From Macrocybe gigantea (Eukaryota > Basidiomycota > Agaricomycetes > Agaricales > Callistosporiaceae), in assembly GCA_011319805.1 (NCBI GenBank), contig SJRY01000276.1:1-64000 (forward strand): DNA of 64,000 nt, written 5' to 3'. Each line of letters opens with the position of its first letter. The stretch's first letter is position 1. A program made the position numbers and the translations under genes. The notes beneath the pieces are model-generated. The model saw only the letters and a program-made list of their open reading frames with translations. It did not search any database and was not told the DNA's origin. Shown here piece by piece: positions 12,721 through 22,768 of this stretch.

Positions 12721-12926
12721 ATGCCTACCGGCGCTGACCGGTGACCATTCTTCGGGAGGTTGCAGATGCCCTGAAAGCATTGCAAATCGTCGAAGGCGTG
12801 TCGCTCGACGATGCGTATTACCATGCGCGCGCCGAACGCAGCTCGACGCGTCCTGACACTCTGAAGGACCTCCCTGTTATCCTCGTTTTCCTGACTCGAG
12901 TTTCCGAGCTGAATAAAAGTCCTTGA
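12721..12926 (+). CDS. possible small protein of unknown function (frame broken near its start)
   Basis: An ATG at 12721 opens MPTGADR and then stops, but a one-base gain near 12737 would join it to a 60-codon frame (VTILREVADALKALQIVEG onward) that ends in TGA at 12924-12926. That frame has a protein-like composition and an amphipathic helix, and the repair is the same one-base type seen in many genes of this window. I do not recognise the family. It could equally be a non-coding 5' region of the GPI-protein gene that begins 330 bases downstream. Confidence 0.25.
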
Positions 12927-13254
12927 AAAGCGCGTGGACGAACGACAGTGCTGTCGATGTGGTTGGTAAGGGCCATCTGATCATTTTTATTTTTCATTCC
13001 CCGCCCGCATCTGCCAGGTGGTCGTTCCCTTCCTCGCGCTGTCACCTCCGGTTCGAGTCCTTGACGGGGAGTCACGCTTGCCTTGCCTTCACCACCACTA
13101 CGCTCTTTACAAAAACCAGTCCGCTCACTTTTTCATTTGGCTCTTAGCCTGCACTATACTAGTATTATACTCCCTTGTGTGTATCTTTCCTACCATTCTG
13201 ACACTTCGTTCTGACGTTCTGCAGCGCATTGCGTTTTCATAGAAAACCGTAAAC

Positions 13255-14188
13255 ATGTTCGGCGCTTTCACAATAGCAACGACCGCTATCCTCGCCTGCT
13301 CCTTACTCGCGCGCGCCGACGTTGAGCCGGACGTCCCTGGGCCCGGCGTCGTCTACAAGGCTGGCTCGACGTGCCACATCGAGTGGAACGGCGACGCCGC
13401 TTCAAACACGATCTGGAAAGACATGGCCATCGAGCTCATGACCGGCGACAACTTCAACATGGTCCATCTCACTAGTCAGCCTTGTTTCCTGTCACGGCCC
13501 ATTTGACGCGCTAAGCCTAAACTTCTTTCAGCTGTCGCGACTGGCCAGGACGGAACCGTTTCCGGACAGTTTGACCACATCTGCCCCGAGGTAAGGCATC
13601 CTCCCAACTTTAACGTCTTAACAACGCAAAAGAAAACGAACGACGCCTGATCATCCCGTCCCACAGGTGACGATCAACGCGCCGATATACTTTTACCAGT
13701 TTTCTTCCCCGCATACTCAAGTCAAGACCTGGGCGACCCGCTTCACCATCGCCTCCTCCACTGGCTCTACCGTCCCCGCGCCCAACGCCAACCAACCGGG
13801 CACGAACGAGCCCATCCCCTGGGGCACAGGCGCGCTGTCAGACCCCTCCAAGGCCGTCCCCGCTCCCAACTTCGTGAACGGCGGCGGCTCGACCGCGGTC
13901 AATGCCACCTCCGCGACGTCTAGTGCCGCGTCCTCCGCATCCCTCCCTCCTGCAACCACATTGTCCTCTGCTGGAGGTTTGTCGACTGGCACCTCGCTTG
14001 CTCCTGCGAGCGTTACCTCTTCTTCAGGCCTCTCTACCGTCTCGAAGACTGCCTCAACTAGCCCCTCGACGACGGGTGCCGGTGCGGGCAACCAGAACAA
14101 TGGCGCTCTGGCAGCGGCGTCGTCCCGCCCATGGACGGTCCTCGTCGTTCTGAGCGTTTCGGCGGCGGGTTTCACTGCGTTCTTCTAG
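13255..14188 (+). CDS. GPI-anchored Ser/Thr-rich cell-surface protein (Kre9/Knh1-like N-terminal domain)
   Basis: The protein begins with a signal peptide (MFGAFTIATTAILACSLLARA). It continues with a short beta-sandwich of the Kre9/Knh1 N-terminal type: PGPGVVYKAGSTCHIEWNG, then MTGDNFNMVHLTTVATGQDGTVSGQF and PEVTINAPIYFYQFS. Introns lie at about 13470-13531 and 13591-13667. The second half is a low-complexity Ser/Thr/Ala stretch (about residues 120-220) suited to O-mannosylation. The tail is hydrophobic (RPWTVLVVLSVSAAGFTAFF) and directs GPI-anchor attachment. Such proteins are common in Agaricomycetes and sit in the plasma membrane or wall, and the yeast relatives aid beta-1,6-glucan assembly. 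All frames join without a break. Family assignment is by domain pattern. Confidence 0.85.
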
Positions 14189-14319
14189 ACCATTAAATGA
14201 AAACAAAAAGAGATATGTGCATGATATGAGGGGACTTGCAAATCTTAGGATGCCGTCATCTCGAACATTTAAGGGTAATGGAATGGGTTTGCTGTCATTC
14301 ATGGACATTCTTTTTTCTT
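14189..14319. other. 3' flank of the GPI-protein gene
   Basis: This short stretch directly follows the stop codon of the GPI-protein gene and ends where similarity to the 20.26-21.42 kb segment begins. It should contain the transcript's 3' untranslated region. Nothing else is seen. Confidence 0.4.
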
Positions 14320-14905
14320 TGGTGTCTGGAATATTTAATGGCTAGCGTCTGACTATATTGGTCAACCACGGTGAATTGGTTCCTTGACCTTGGGTATATT
14401 AAAATAGCGGAGGAGTCCAACTTTTTTTTTTTATTGTTGTTGATACAGAGCTCTGGGGGGCAGAATCCTATGGCTACATTGCAGTCCGATACATTACACA
14501 CATGCAAGTATTTTCAAGCAAATGCGCCCGAGAACCAATCAGTACCTTCGGGTGCCAGACGGTTATACATAAAGCAAAGCGTACACAGCACAGTACGATG
14601 GTGTGGCGGGATTGGCATACGGGCGAGTATCGGCATGGTGTGACAGGCGTACAGGGTGGCGCAGAGACGAGAAGGACATTTAGCGAAACTGCTGAGTGCG
14701 GTAAACGAAGGGCAGCTGTCTCGCTGGGCACCGAAAATGTGGCGAGACCAAGGGCGAAACCAGGACTCTTGCGGTGGCCGCATGAACTGGCGGCGATGGC
14801 GGGATACCCAATATCCCATTCTCATCTGCATACGTGGGATCCAGGTCTGAATCTTGCGTATGGGCCGGCAGGGTTATCCCGACCGGGATGTTGTGACGGG
14901 AAGCG
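14320..14905 (-). repeat. truncated second copy of the 3' part of the gene at 20645-22410
   Basis: The segment is similar, base by base, to 20260-21420 in the same orientation. Shared landmarks include the T-rich stretch after 'aaaatagc...gga', 'aaagcgtacacagca', 'gagtatcggcatgg', 'cgctgggcaccgaaaatg' and 'gtgggatccaggtctgaatc'. On the minus strand both read a GMLGIPPSPPV-like peptide (here GILGIPPSPPV). Relative to the 20-kb copy, about 500 bases encoding the C-terminus are missing, and the frame is interrupted, so this is a dead fragment. It lies directly beyond the end of the kinase-like gene at 14934. Confidence 0.85.
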
Positions 14906-14933
14906 AGGGTCCGTGAAAACAATTGCCCGTTGA

Positions 14934-17219
14934 CTAGGGGGAGCGTTCGGGATCCCCGTCGCGACTAGGCGTGTACTCCTTACCCGTGGTCCATCGGTCA
15001 GATGCCCAGCCACTCTTGAAGACCAATGAAAGAACCTCCAGCTCGCGATTCCTCGCATTCTCTAGATCGTCGATTTTTGCTCGATCGAAATCGATAATGA
15101 ATGGCTCGCCCTCATCATTCAGAGCCAGATTCTCCCTTCGCAGATCACGATGACGCACTCCCGCTCGGTGAATATCTTTCGCGATACGAAGGAACCCCTC
15201 TCTGTCAAGCATGTCAATGCAAGGTCAAAACATTGCTCTCCTCACTCACTGTTGGCTCTTTGATACGTTGTATTTAAAAGGATTTCCATCGACCGTATGA
15301 CTTACGAGGCAGTCACCTACATCATCCATTACCAAGGCTAATGCTCCACCCTCAATGTCTTCAAAGAGTCCGTGTATACCTGGAATTCCCTTTACTTTGG
15401 CCGACACTAGATGCTTATAGATTGAATATTCGTGCTTGATCCGTTCCTTCTGCTTCGGCAGAAAGGAGAACTTGACAACTATGGGTATTGTGTCCATGGA
15501 TTGATTTTCGTCCAGTGCTTGAGATCGAAGGAGGCCTTTGTGAGCAACGCCCGTGGCACCAGACGCGATTGTCGATGTCAACGTGATCGAGAAATACTCT
15601 TCGGGTGTGTACTTCTTTTGCAACGATGGACTCTTCCACCCTTTACGGAGTGGTTTGATCAGTGAGGGATGGGTTCGTAGAAGAGCCAGCGGAACAACAG
15701 AATTGTATTCTTGTAGCGCATGTTTAGGATGGCTAGATCTCGTCGCGATGCCTCGCTTGACACTGTCTAAGCATAACGTCAGTTCAGTTCTCGCCTAGAT
15801 CGTAAACAACAAACCTGATATGCCTTTACGCGCTCTTCTCTTTCTCGCCTTTCCTTTTTGTCATATGCCCTCGTTCTCGGCCGCTTCACGACTTGTTTCA
15901 GTGATGACGTGGCTCTTCGTTTGGGTGAAGGGAGCGCGACACTCGGCGTGGCCATTTCTTGTTTTGACATGCGTTCAAGTACGTCTTGGAGGATGGAAAT
16001 ATGTATCCCAACATGGAGTTGCCCATAAGCCGGATTCTTGCAAGTTGTGACGTCGTACATGTCGGACAGAAAAAGCGTCTGGCTCCCTCGATGTCGGATT
16101 CCACCCTTTCGTAGTTGCCACAGTTGAAGACAATAACCGTACTGTCCCGACGCACTGCTTCAGACCAAGCCTTCGATCTTTTTAATGAACTGCATGCCAA
16201 GATTACAAAAGGCTTACCCGCTGCAGAAGGGCGGATGCGATGGCTTTTGGAGAATCATTGGTGTCGCTCAATGAACGTGATCGGTTGGGAGGTACAAGCT
16301 CCACCGTTTGCCAACATTGCATCTTGGTATTAGTATCGTAGTAGAACTGTCTCGAGCCGCGACCATCCTTTCGACTTTCTATACGTTGACTTCGTCGCAG
16401 ACGCTCGTTGGAACTTGATTGACCTAGAAAGGCTGACAACGGTGTCCCCCAGGGCATGAAATCGGAATCCAGATCGGTAGAAGGGTTGAATTAGCCTTCA
16501 AAGAGGGGAGGGTGCTGCAACATTGATGATGAAAATCGCTTCCTGACATAACATCCATGGCTACCAGGACAGGTTTCATATCTGGAGGAAAGAACTGCCA
16601 GACGGCGAGAGCTGATACTTCTTGATAATCTGAAGTATAGATTTTTTGGTGCCGTCAGTGATAGAATCCCAAAGGTCTTTATGGTTCGGATTGTCTTCCG
16701 AGTAGACCAGACAAGGAGCGAAACCTTCTTCAACACCTTGGTGTTCAAAAATGTGTAACCAGTTTTCCTGAAATGATGGACGCCATACCATTGCGGTACA
16801 TCCGGATATAAGGCAAGCGTCGAAGCGATGAGAGTTGCCCATCTTCCAACTGTCGTGCCATAGCGCATTGCCATTGATGAAGGATCTGTGCGATTGATAT
16901 AGTCTCGACCAGAACGGAGAGAAGCGGTTGGAAATCCCAACGAGGCGTTAGCTATGGGAAGTGTGATGTCCTGTTCCTTGACTGCTTGGACTGTTTTCAT
17001 CGCGGCGTTTCCGTATGCGTCAAGTAAACCTGGGACTAGCTGGACCCGCTTTAACACGTGCTTCTCATTAATGTGCTTCTCATAAAAAGGATCGGGTCGT
17101 CGGAGGGAATGATTCGTCCCGGGGAGACTCGGGTCCATTGACAATTTTAGCGGATTGTAGTCGAAGAATGACTTGATCTCCTCTGCTGTTTTGGCCGCTC
17201 CATTGCCTTCATCCTGCAT
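14934..17219 (-). CDS. kinase-like protein B with intact catalytic motifs (two frame breaks)
   Basis: The start is tentative (MQDEGNGAAK, CAT 17217-17219). The N-terminal 240 residues resemble the first half of neighbour A (YPDVPQW ... GFAPCLVYSED). The middle has the SDMYDVTTCK segment matching A's VTDVICTTN. The C-terminal half is a protein kinase: glycine-rich IASGATGVAHKG, beta-3 lysine in VVKFSF, hinge LALVMDDVG, catalytic loop VRHRDLRRENL and metal-binding IIDFDRAKI. Catalysis therefore looks possible. Frame breaks near 16771 and 16103 are each mended by one added base (T and G runs). An intron at about 15193-15240 joins the two kinase exons exactly in phase. This looks like the fungal-type kinase group, many members of which form lineage-specific clusters. 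Substrate is unknown. Confidence 0.65.
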
Positions 17220-17450
17220 GCCGCTGTATGGAACTGACTTTGTTTATGGGTAAATGAGGGCAAAATGTTCGGCCTCAAAACTTATGAGAAGGAGACCAGA
17301 TGCTGACTGATAGAAGTTGGAACCAGTATGCGTTCAACGAAGCGTTCAAGGAGTACCTTGTTGTTTGTTCATATATGCGCATATGTACTGTGCGTCTAGT
17401 CTTTTTATCACACAGACAGAGATTTGTTATTCGCTTAATAGGCTATTCCG

Positions 17451-19777
17451 TTAACAAATCGTGCTGAAAGGACACTGCGAGCCAAAGTCCGACGCTTGAG
17501 AAGCTTCCTGCGACTGACTCGAAACTGGCGAGGGATAGCGCTCGTAATTACTATTGCACGACACTGCGCGCCTTTTCCTGCGCAGAATTTTACCCGATCG
17601 TAGCAAAGAGTTGCGAAGTTTTTTCTGTCGTACTCTCGACAACGTGCGCGACTTTGGAGTGGCCGTGTCCTCAAGGAGGTCTGTCAGTTGAGCCATCTCT
17701 GCGTCGAAATGAATCTGATGCGTCTTCTTCTCTTCTATGCTGATCCGCCGAGCATTTCTAAAGCTTATGAATGCCACCGATTTCGGATCATCATGGAACA
17801 ATAGATGATCAGCACAGAGCGCTCCATGAAGGATACCAAGATCGTGTATTCTTTGTAAGGCTGCTTTGAATTCTTCCCTAACCAAAGGAATATTAATTGC
17901 ACGAAGCATTAGACGTTAAAAGCTGCACTCACGCATGATCCGTTGTCAGCTTGTGATGATTGTGAGTTAACATCTGGCCCCTATCCTCCATAACCAGTGC
18001 CCAGTATGGACACGACCCGAGGCTTGAATCCTCGTTCTTGAAAATTCCAAATATTCCTTCATATCTGACTTGACGAGAGTGCATTAGACTTCGTATTCCC
18101 CAATTAGGCGTTCTGTAGTCATGTCGTCAAAGCCACCCTTAATCATAACGCGCCCCGAGAAGTCTTTTGATTCCAATCTCTGTCGGCCATATCCATCAAT
18201 AGACAAAGTTCCTCCTGCCACTGTATGGTTGAAACTTTGACGTAGGTGAACAATGATCCAAGCGTTCTGTTGTTGTTTAGTCCTTTTCTCTCGAGGAACT
18301 GTTGGTGGGCAACGTTCATAAAGAGATGTTTGTGCAAATGCGGATGGTTGGTATCCCTTGTTCTTAGTCTTGGTTGTCTTGAATAGCAGCACATCGGAGA
18401 GCCTCATCAAGGCCGTAATCTTGAACCTCCTGAAAATAGATTCATAAGCGCTTATCCTGAGTGAGATAATGATAGTTTCGTTGCACCTTTTTATGTCCCG
18501 TCCTGTCCTTGAAACTGAAGTTCGTCTCCGATAGCGGCTGTGGTCCTTTGAGCTTGTGATTGTCGTAGACTGTGGTCCATGACGAAGGATATCCTTTCCT
18601 AATAAGTGTAGGCCACCGGCTCTGAGCATCCCGCAGAGCAGCGATGTACAACCCAATTTGTAGTTGCATATAGAAGGCGTTTGTCGTGCAAATGACGTCC
18701 GTGACATACAATATTTTTCCTTCGCGCCGTCGGTGGCAAATTATTTCATAATCTCCCGTGTGAAAGGATCCATATGTCGCATCTTGGTGAACGAGCTCTG
18801 ACCAAACCTGGAAGATCGCTGCTCATTGCCACTGAATCAGATAGCATTTCTCTGACGCACCTGTTGCGTCATCCACCGTCCATGTGTGATACTCGTCACC
18901 GATAGAGGTTGCGAGGGAGGACCGGGCTCTGGATGTGGCGCTGCTCTAATGCTGGGGCAGATGGGAGTCCGTGCATCATAACCCTTCCTGCTCCCTGTTA
19001 CAGGTTCGTCGTTGGCATTTGTTGGATGGTTGATTTGGCACGTCATGGGGCTACCGTAGCAGCGCTCCCATTCAAAATTTCCGCCATTACATGCCTGTTG
19101 GACGATAGCTGTCATCGTCTCTCTATCTCCCGCAAGCATGCTCTTGCATTCCCAAACAAATAGCGTCGGAAAACCCCTTTCAACTGCTCGTAGGAGGAGT
19201 GGGGCATCGTCCGGGTCAGCATCCAACTTGAAACAAAAGTATCCGTCGGCAATAGCCTCCTTTTGACCAGCTATTTCCCTGGTCCATTGGAGATAGGTGG
19301 ATTTCCAGTGAGATTGCCTAGTCTCCAGAGTTTCGGCTACAGCACAACAAATTGGGGCGATAACGTGTTCGTAGGCAGACCGAACTCCTTCTTCATTATT
19401 TACAATTTTGTACTCCTCTGCCACGCTATTTATGGTCTTCGGATTTAGATATTCTTCGTCTTTGTTATACAATAAAGGCAGCTTCCCGGCAGCCAGGGCG
19501 GACAATAGAGCATCATCCGCTATCGCCATGAGGTCATCAACAAGGGAAGGGCAGTATACGACTTTCTGAAGAATTAAATCATTGGTAAGATGGAGGTCAT
19601 AAAGTCCGGGTTGGCGCGTCGAATCCGATGAGATGTGATTCGGACCCATTTCGAGTTTTGAGCCCCAGCTCGGAACAGTTTCCGAATCGCCTGAGCCACA
19701 GTGTCTTGTTGAGCATCAATATGCACCAGTCCAATGCGCGAAGAATTGTCTTCTGAGTTACTTGGAGTAGAAGGCAT
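17451..19777 (-). CDS. kinase-like protein A, predicted pseudokinase with nuclease-like N-terminal motif
   Basis: Starts MPSTPSNSEDNSS (CAT 19775-19777); an intron then joins KW to KVVYCPSLVDD. Residues of about 60-250 contain DADPDDAP followed by PTLFVWECKSM, a D...E-x-K spacing like a PD-(D/E)xK nuclease core. A middle segment (WSELVHQDATYG ... VTDVICTTN) matches neighbour B. The kinase part keeps the beta-3 lysine (RVMIKGGF) and a hinge (WALVMEDRG), but the catalytic loop reads LHGALCADHL and the DFG site FISFRNA, so both catalytic aspartates are missing. A basic tail of about 80 residues ends at 17451. One frame break near 18087 is mended by one added C. The gene is a tandem relative of B. 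Effector-like or regulatory roles are inference only. Confidence 0.6.
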
Positions 19778-20644
19778 AGCGAGATATATGAGATGTCCGT
19801 AAATGAGCTAGGGAGCTATTGAACACTCACCATTAGAGAGTTAGGAATCCGGCTGATTTTATACCTCAATAGCAGCGTCTGTAGTCCTTATTGTCGAAAA
19901 TGGATGAAAAGGAAAGAAGGCGTCGGACAGGCATTGCCATAGAAGCCTCGCTCGGTTGTATGATTTTGTAGGTCCATGATGCAGGTGTCAGTTGTTGTTT
20001 AGACTGCAACAGGCAGACTTTGTCGCAAGGCGATGCACTTCTCGTTGTCTTTGTCTGATGACTAGCAGTGATAGCTTGCCAACCTGCAATTCAGATCGTT
20101 GTTGCTGCTCTGCTGCCTCTTCTGTTGTTGCACATTGTTCACGTTCAGGAGGATGATGGGTGATGGAAATCAGGACAACGAACAACAACATCAACTAAAT
20201 TGTGCATCTCGAGATTCATCTTGGAGTTCACTGGTATTCTGGCATAGTAATGCTTGGTCATTCAGTGTATCTGGAATATCCAATGGCAGCGATCAACAAG
20301 GGTGAATTCTTTGACCTGGTGTTATCAAAATAGCTGGAGACTCAACTTTTTTCAAATCGTTATTGGACTGCTATAGCTACATTTCAGTCTACGTATTACA
20401 AGCGAGTACACTACATATACAAGGATTGCTGAGAAGCAACCAGTGCTTTCTCGGGTACGAGACAGGTATACACGAATACAGCGATAGCAAAGCGTACACA
20501 GCAAAAGACGTGATTAGTATCAGGATATATATTGTAGTGCAAGAAAGAGTCCGGGGAATCGTTAAACAGTACTAGGTCATTGTGTCGCACGCCTCGTTTC
20601 GTTTTCGTGGTGTTGCCGAATCGGGATGAAAGAAAATTTGTACT
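19778..20644. other. intergenic region; right part is the parent of the 14-kb duplicate
   Basis: The left half should hold the promoter of kinase-like gene A. From about 20260 onward the sequence is the 3' flank of the gene that ends at 20645 and has a second copy at 14320-14600. No open frame here is convincing. Confidence 0.5.
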
Positions 20645-22410
20645 TTAGCCCTTGACGCCGAACAGCTTCGCAACGCCAAACAATCTCGATGGTTTCTTCT
20701 TCATTACTCTTCTACTCTCTTGCAGAACACCAAGCTCTGGGACGGCAAGATATGGCTGCTGCTGACGAGGAATATACGCAGGAGCAAAGGACGACTCGTG
20801 AAAGTCCACCCTCCCTTCGCGGACAATGTCCTCTCTCTGCATCTCTATATCCACGGCGACGGGAATGACACGTTCGATGGAAGAAAGGGAGGATGACGAT
20901 CCCAGATCTAACGGCGTAGGCCGCCTCCTCTTGCAGCTCAGACTTCTTCGCTGCTCATCGCAGCTGCAGCCTCCGCGCATGGTTAGCATCTGCTGAAAAG
21001 GTCGACTTGACCGGTGAAATACGTCTACAAGTCCGCTTCGGACCTGTTGCAGTAAAGTGCGGTGGTGTGGTGGATGAGGCGTACGAGGTGAGTATCGGCA
21101 TGGAGTGACAGGCGTAGAGGGTGGCATGGAGATGAGAAGGACATTTGGCGAAAGCGGTGAATGAGGTGAATGAGGAGCAGCCGCCTCGCTGGGCACCGAA
21201 AATGAGGCGAGATCAAGGATGAAACCAGGATTCTTGCGGAGGTGGACTGGACGCTGACGGAACGGAACAGAGAGCACTGCATGCGGTTTCGAGGTGGTCG
21301 CACGAACTGGCGGCGATGGCGGTATACCCAACATCCCATTCTCATCCGCACACCTGACAACGTTCGTGGGATCCAGGTCTGAATCTTGCGTACGGGCCGA
21401 CGACGCACTATCCCTTCGTCCAGAACTGACGCCAGCAAGGGAGTTCAGAGCGACCGTAGCATCCTTGTCTTCACCGCTGAAAGTGACCCAACGTCCATCT
21501 TCTCGTCCCCGTCCTCTTCATCATCCCCAGCCAAGAGCCCGACATACTCCATCTCTTCCTCACGATCCCACCAAATCCCACCTCTGCCATCTCGGTACAC
21601 ATCGCCGACCCCAAGAGCACCGACTGTTTTAGTCGCATGAGAACCGCAGCTGCCAGCGCCTCGGCCTCCATGACGTTTGGATATGCTCGTCCATCTTTCC
21701 GCCATCCACAAACTGCCTCAGCAAGAGCTCGTTCGCAAGCGGAGGTGGACGCGCCGATGCGCCGAGGGCTTTGACATACAACGCCTTTTTACGCTTCGCA
21801 ATATCCGATCCCTTGGGCTTTGCCTTTGACTTGGCCGACTTGTATTTGGATTTGGGCAATCCTGCAGCCGATAAGGATTTTGTAGGAGATGGAGGGAGCG
21901 CATTGGACGATACGGATGCCTTTGAGCGCGAACGAAGGACAGACAACGAGCGAAATCGCTTCATACGACTTGCAGCAGGGGGGATGGGGAATGTGTCAGG
22001 ATCGACTGACGGAATTTCGGCTTGCTTCTGCTGTTGTAACGTTTCTGCTGAAACTTGCGTAACAACGGCGATGGCGTCGAAGGTGTATTAGGCAAATGCA
22101 CAAACACCGACGTGTATCCAAGGTTCGTCAAGTCAAACTCATACTCGCCGATAGAAGGCGTCTTTTCTACAGAAGGATGTGCAACTGGGGAGGACTGGGT
22201 ATCGATAAAATGAATGATTGACGAGCTGGACGGCCTGCGCGATGATACAGACGAGCGTCGACGTGGACAGGGAGACCGCGGAGTAGGAGAACCAGGCTGA
22301 ACGTGCGCTGCCCAGGTAGCGATGTAATTCTTGACTGGCGTCGGAGGAAGCGGCTGCGTCGGCTGTTTCTTCTGCGAAGGCGGTGGTCTGGATAGAAAGG
22401 CGTACGACAT
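20645..22410 (-). CDS. disordered Pro/Ser-rich protein with a conserved GVGDVYRDG...WWD motif (four frame breaks)
   Basis: The likely start is MSYAFLSRPPPSQKK (CAT 22408-22410). The N-terminus is Pro/Ser/Arg-rich, then a basic segment (SRMKRFRSLSVLRSRSK, KSKYKSAKSKAKPK) leads to a more conserved stretch: KKALYVKALGASARPPPLANELLL, VGDVYRDGRGGIWWDREEE and an acidic run. The C-terminal third is again low-complexity and ends KLFGVKG. I recall this motif from uncharacterised basidiomycete proteins, but I know no function. The reading frame breaks near 22065, 21675, 21635 and 21485, each mended by adding one base. Either this stretch carries several missing bases or the gene is decaying; the truncated duplicate at 14.3 kb shows the locus is prone to rearrangement. 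Confidence 0.55.
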
Positions 22411-22768
22411 TTCAGATCGTAAATGTAAAGAAAGAAGAAATTTGGAGAATTTTCAGAGACTGGCTCTGGTCCGGAGCAGACATTTTTCGTCGACCAAACT
22501 TATACTCGCCGCAAGAACAATGGTGCTGTGGAAATACAAACACAACAAAACAACCTCCCTATTGTGCTTACGTACGATTTGGAGGACAATTTGGCATTGT
22601 TAGGCGAATTCTGAACAAGTGCAACTTTGATGACATTATGAAGTGAGTGGAAAGATATTATACGCTGCAAGCAACAAAAATGTCTTATAAAACCATATAC
22701 AAGCAAATCAAATCAGAACACGATTGGGTAGCGTGTACCTAGGAATCCAACCATAAATACGTTCTCTG

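Noticed and set aside
13045..13075. tRNA-like T-loop sequence (ggttcgagtcc)
   Set aside because: The flanking bases do not form a T stem and I could not find an acceptor stem or anticodon arm around it.
13717..14175. Minus-strand frame of 152 codons opposite the GPI-protein gene
   Set aside because: It mirrors the low-complexity Ser/Thr/Ala stretch of the real gene and has no recognisable content.
14934..17219. Kinase-like gene B as a dead pseudogene
   Set aside because: The kinase half is intact with all catalytic motifs in phase. The only breaks are one-base losses matching the window-wide pattern.
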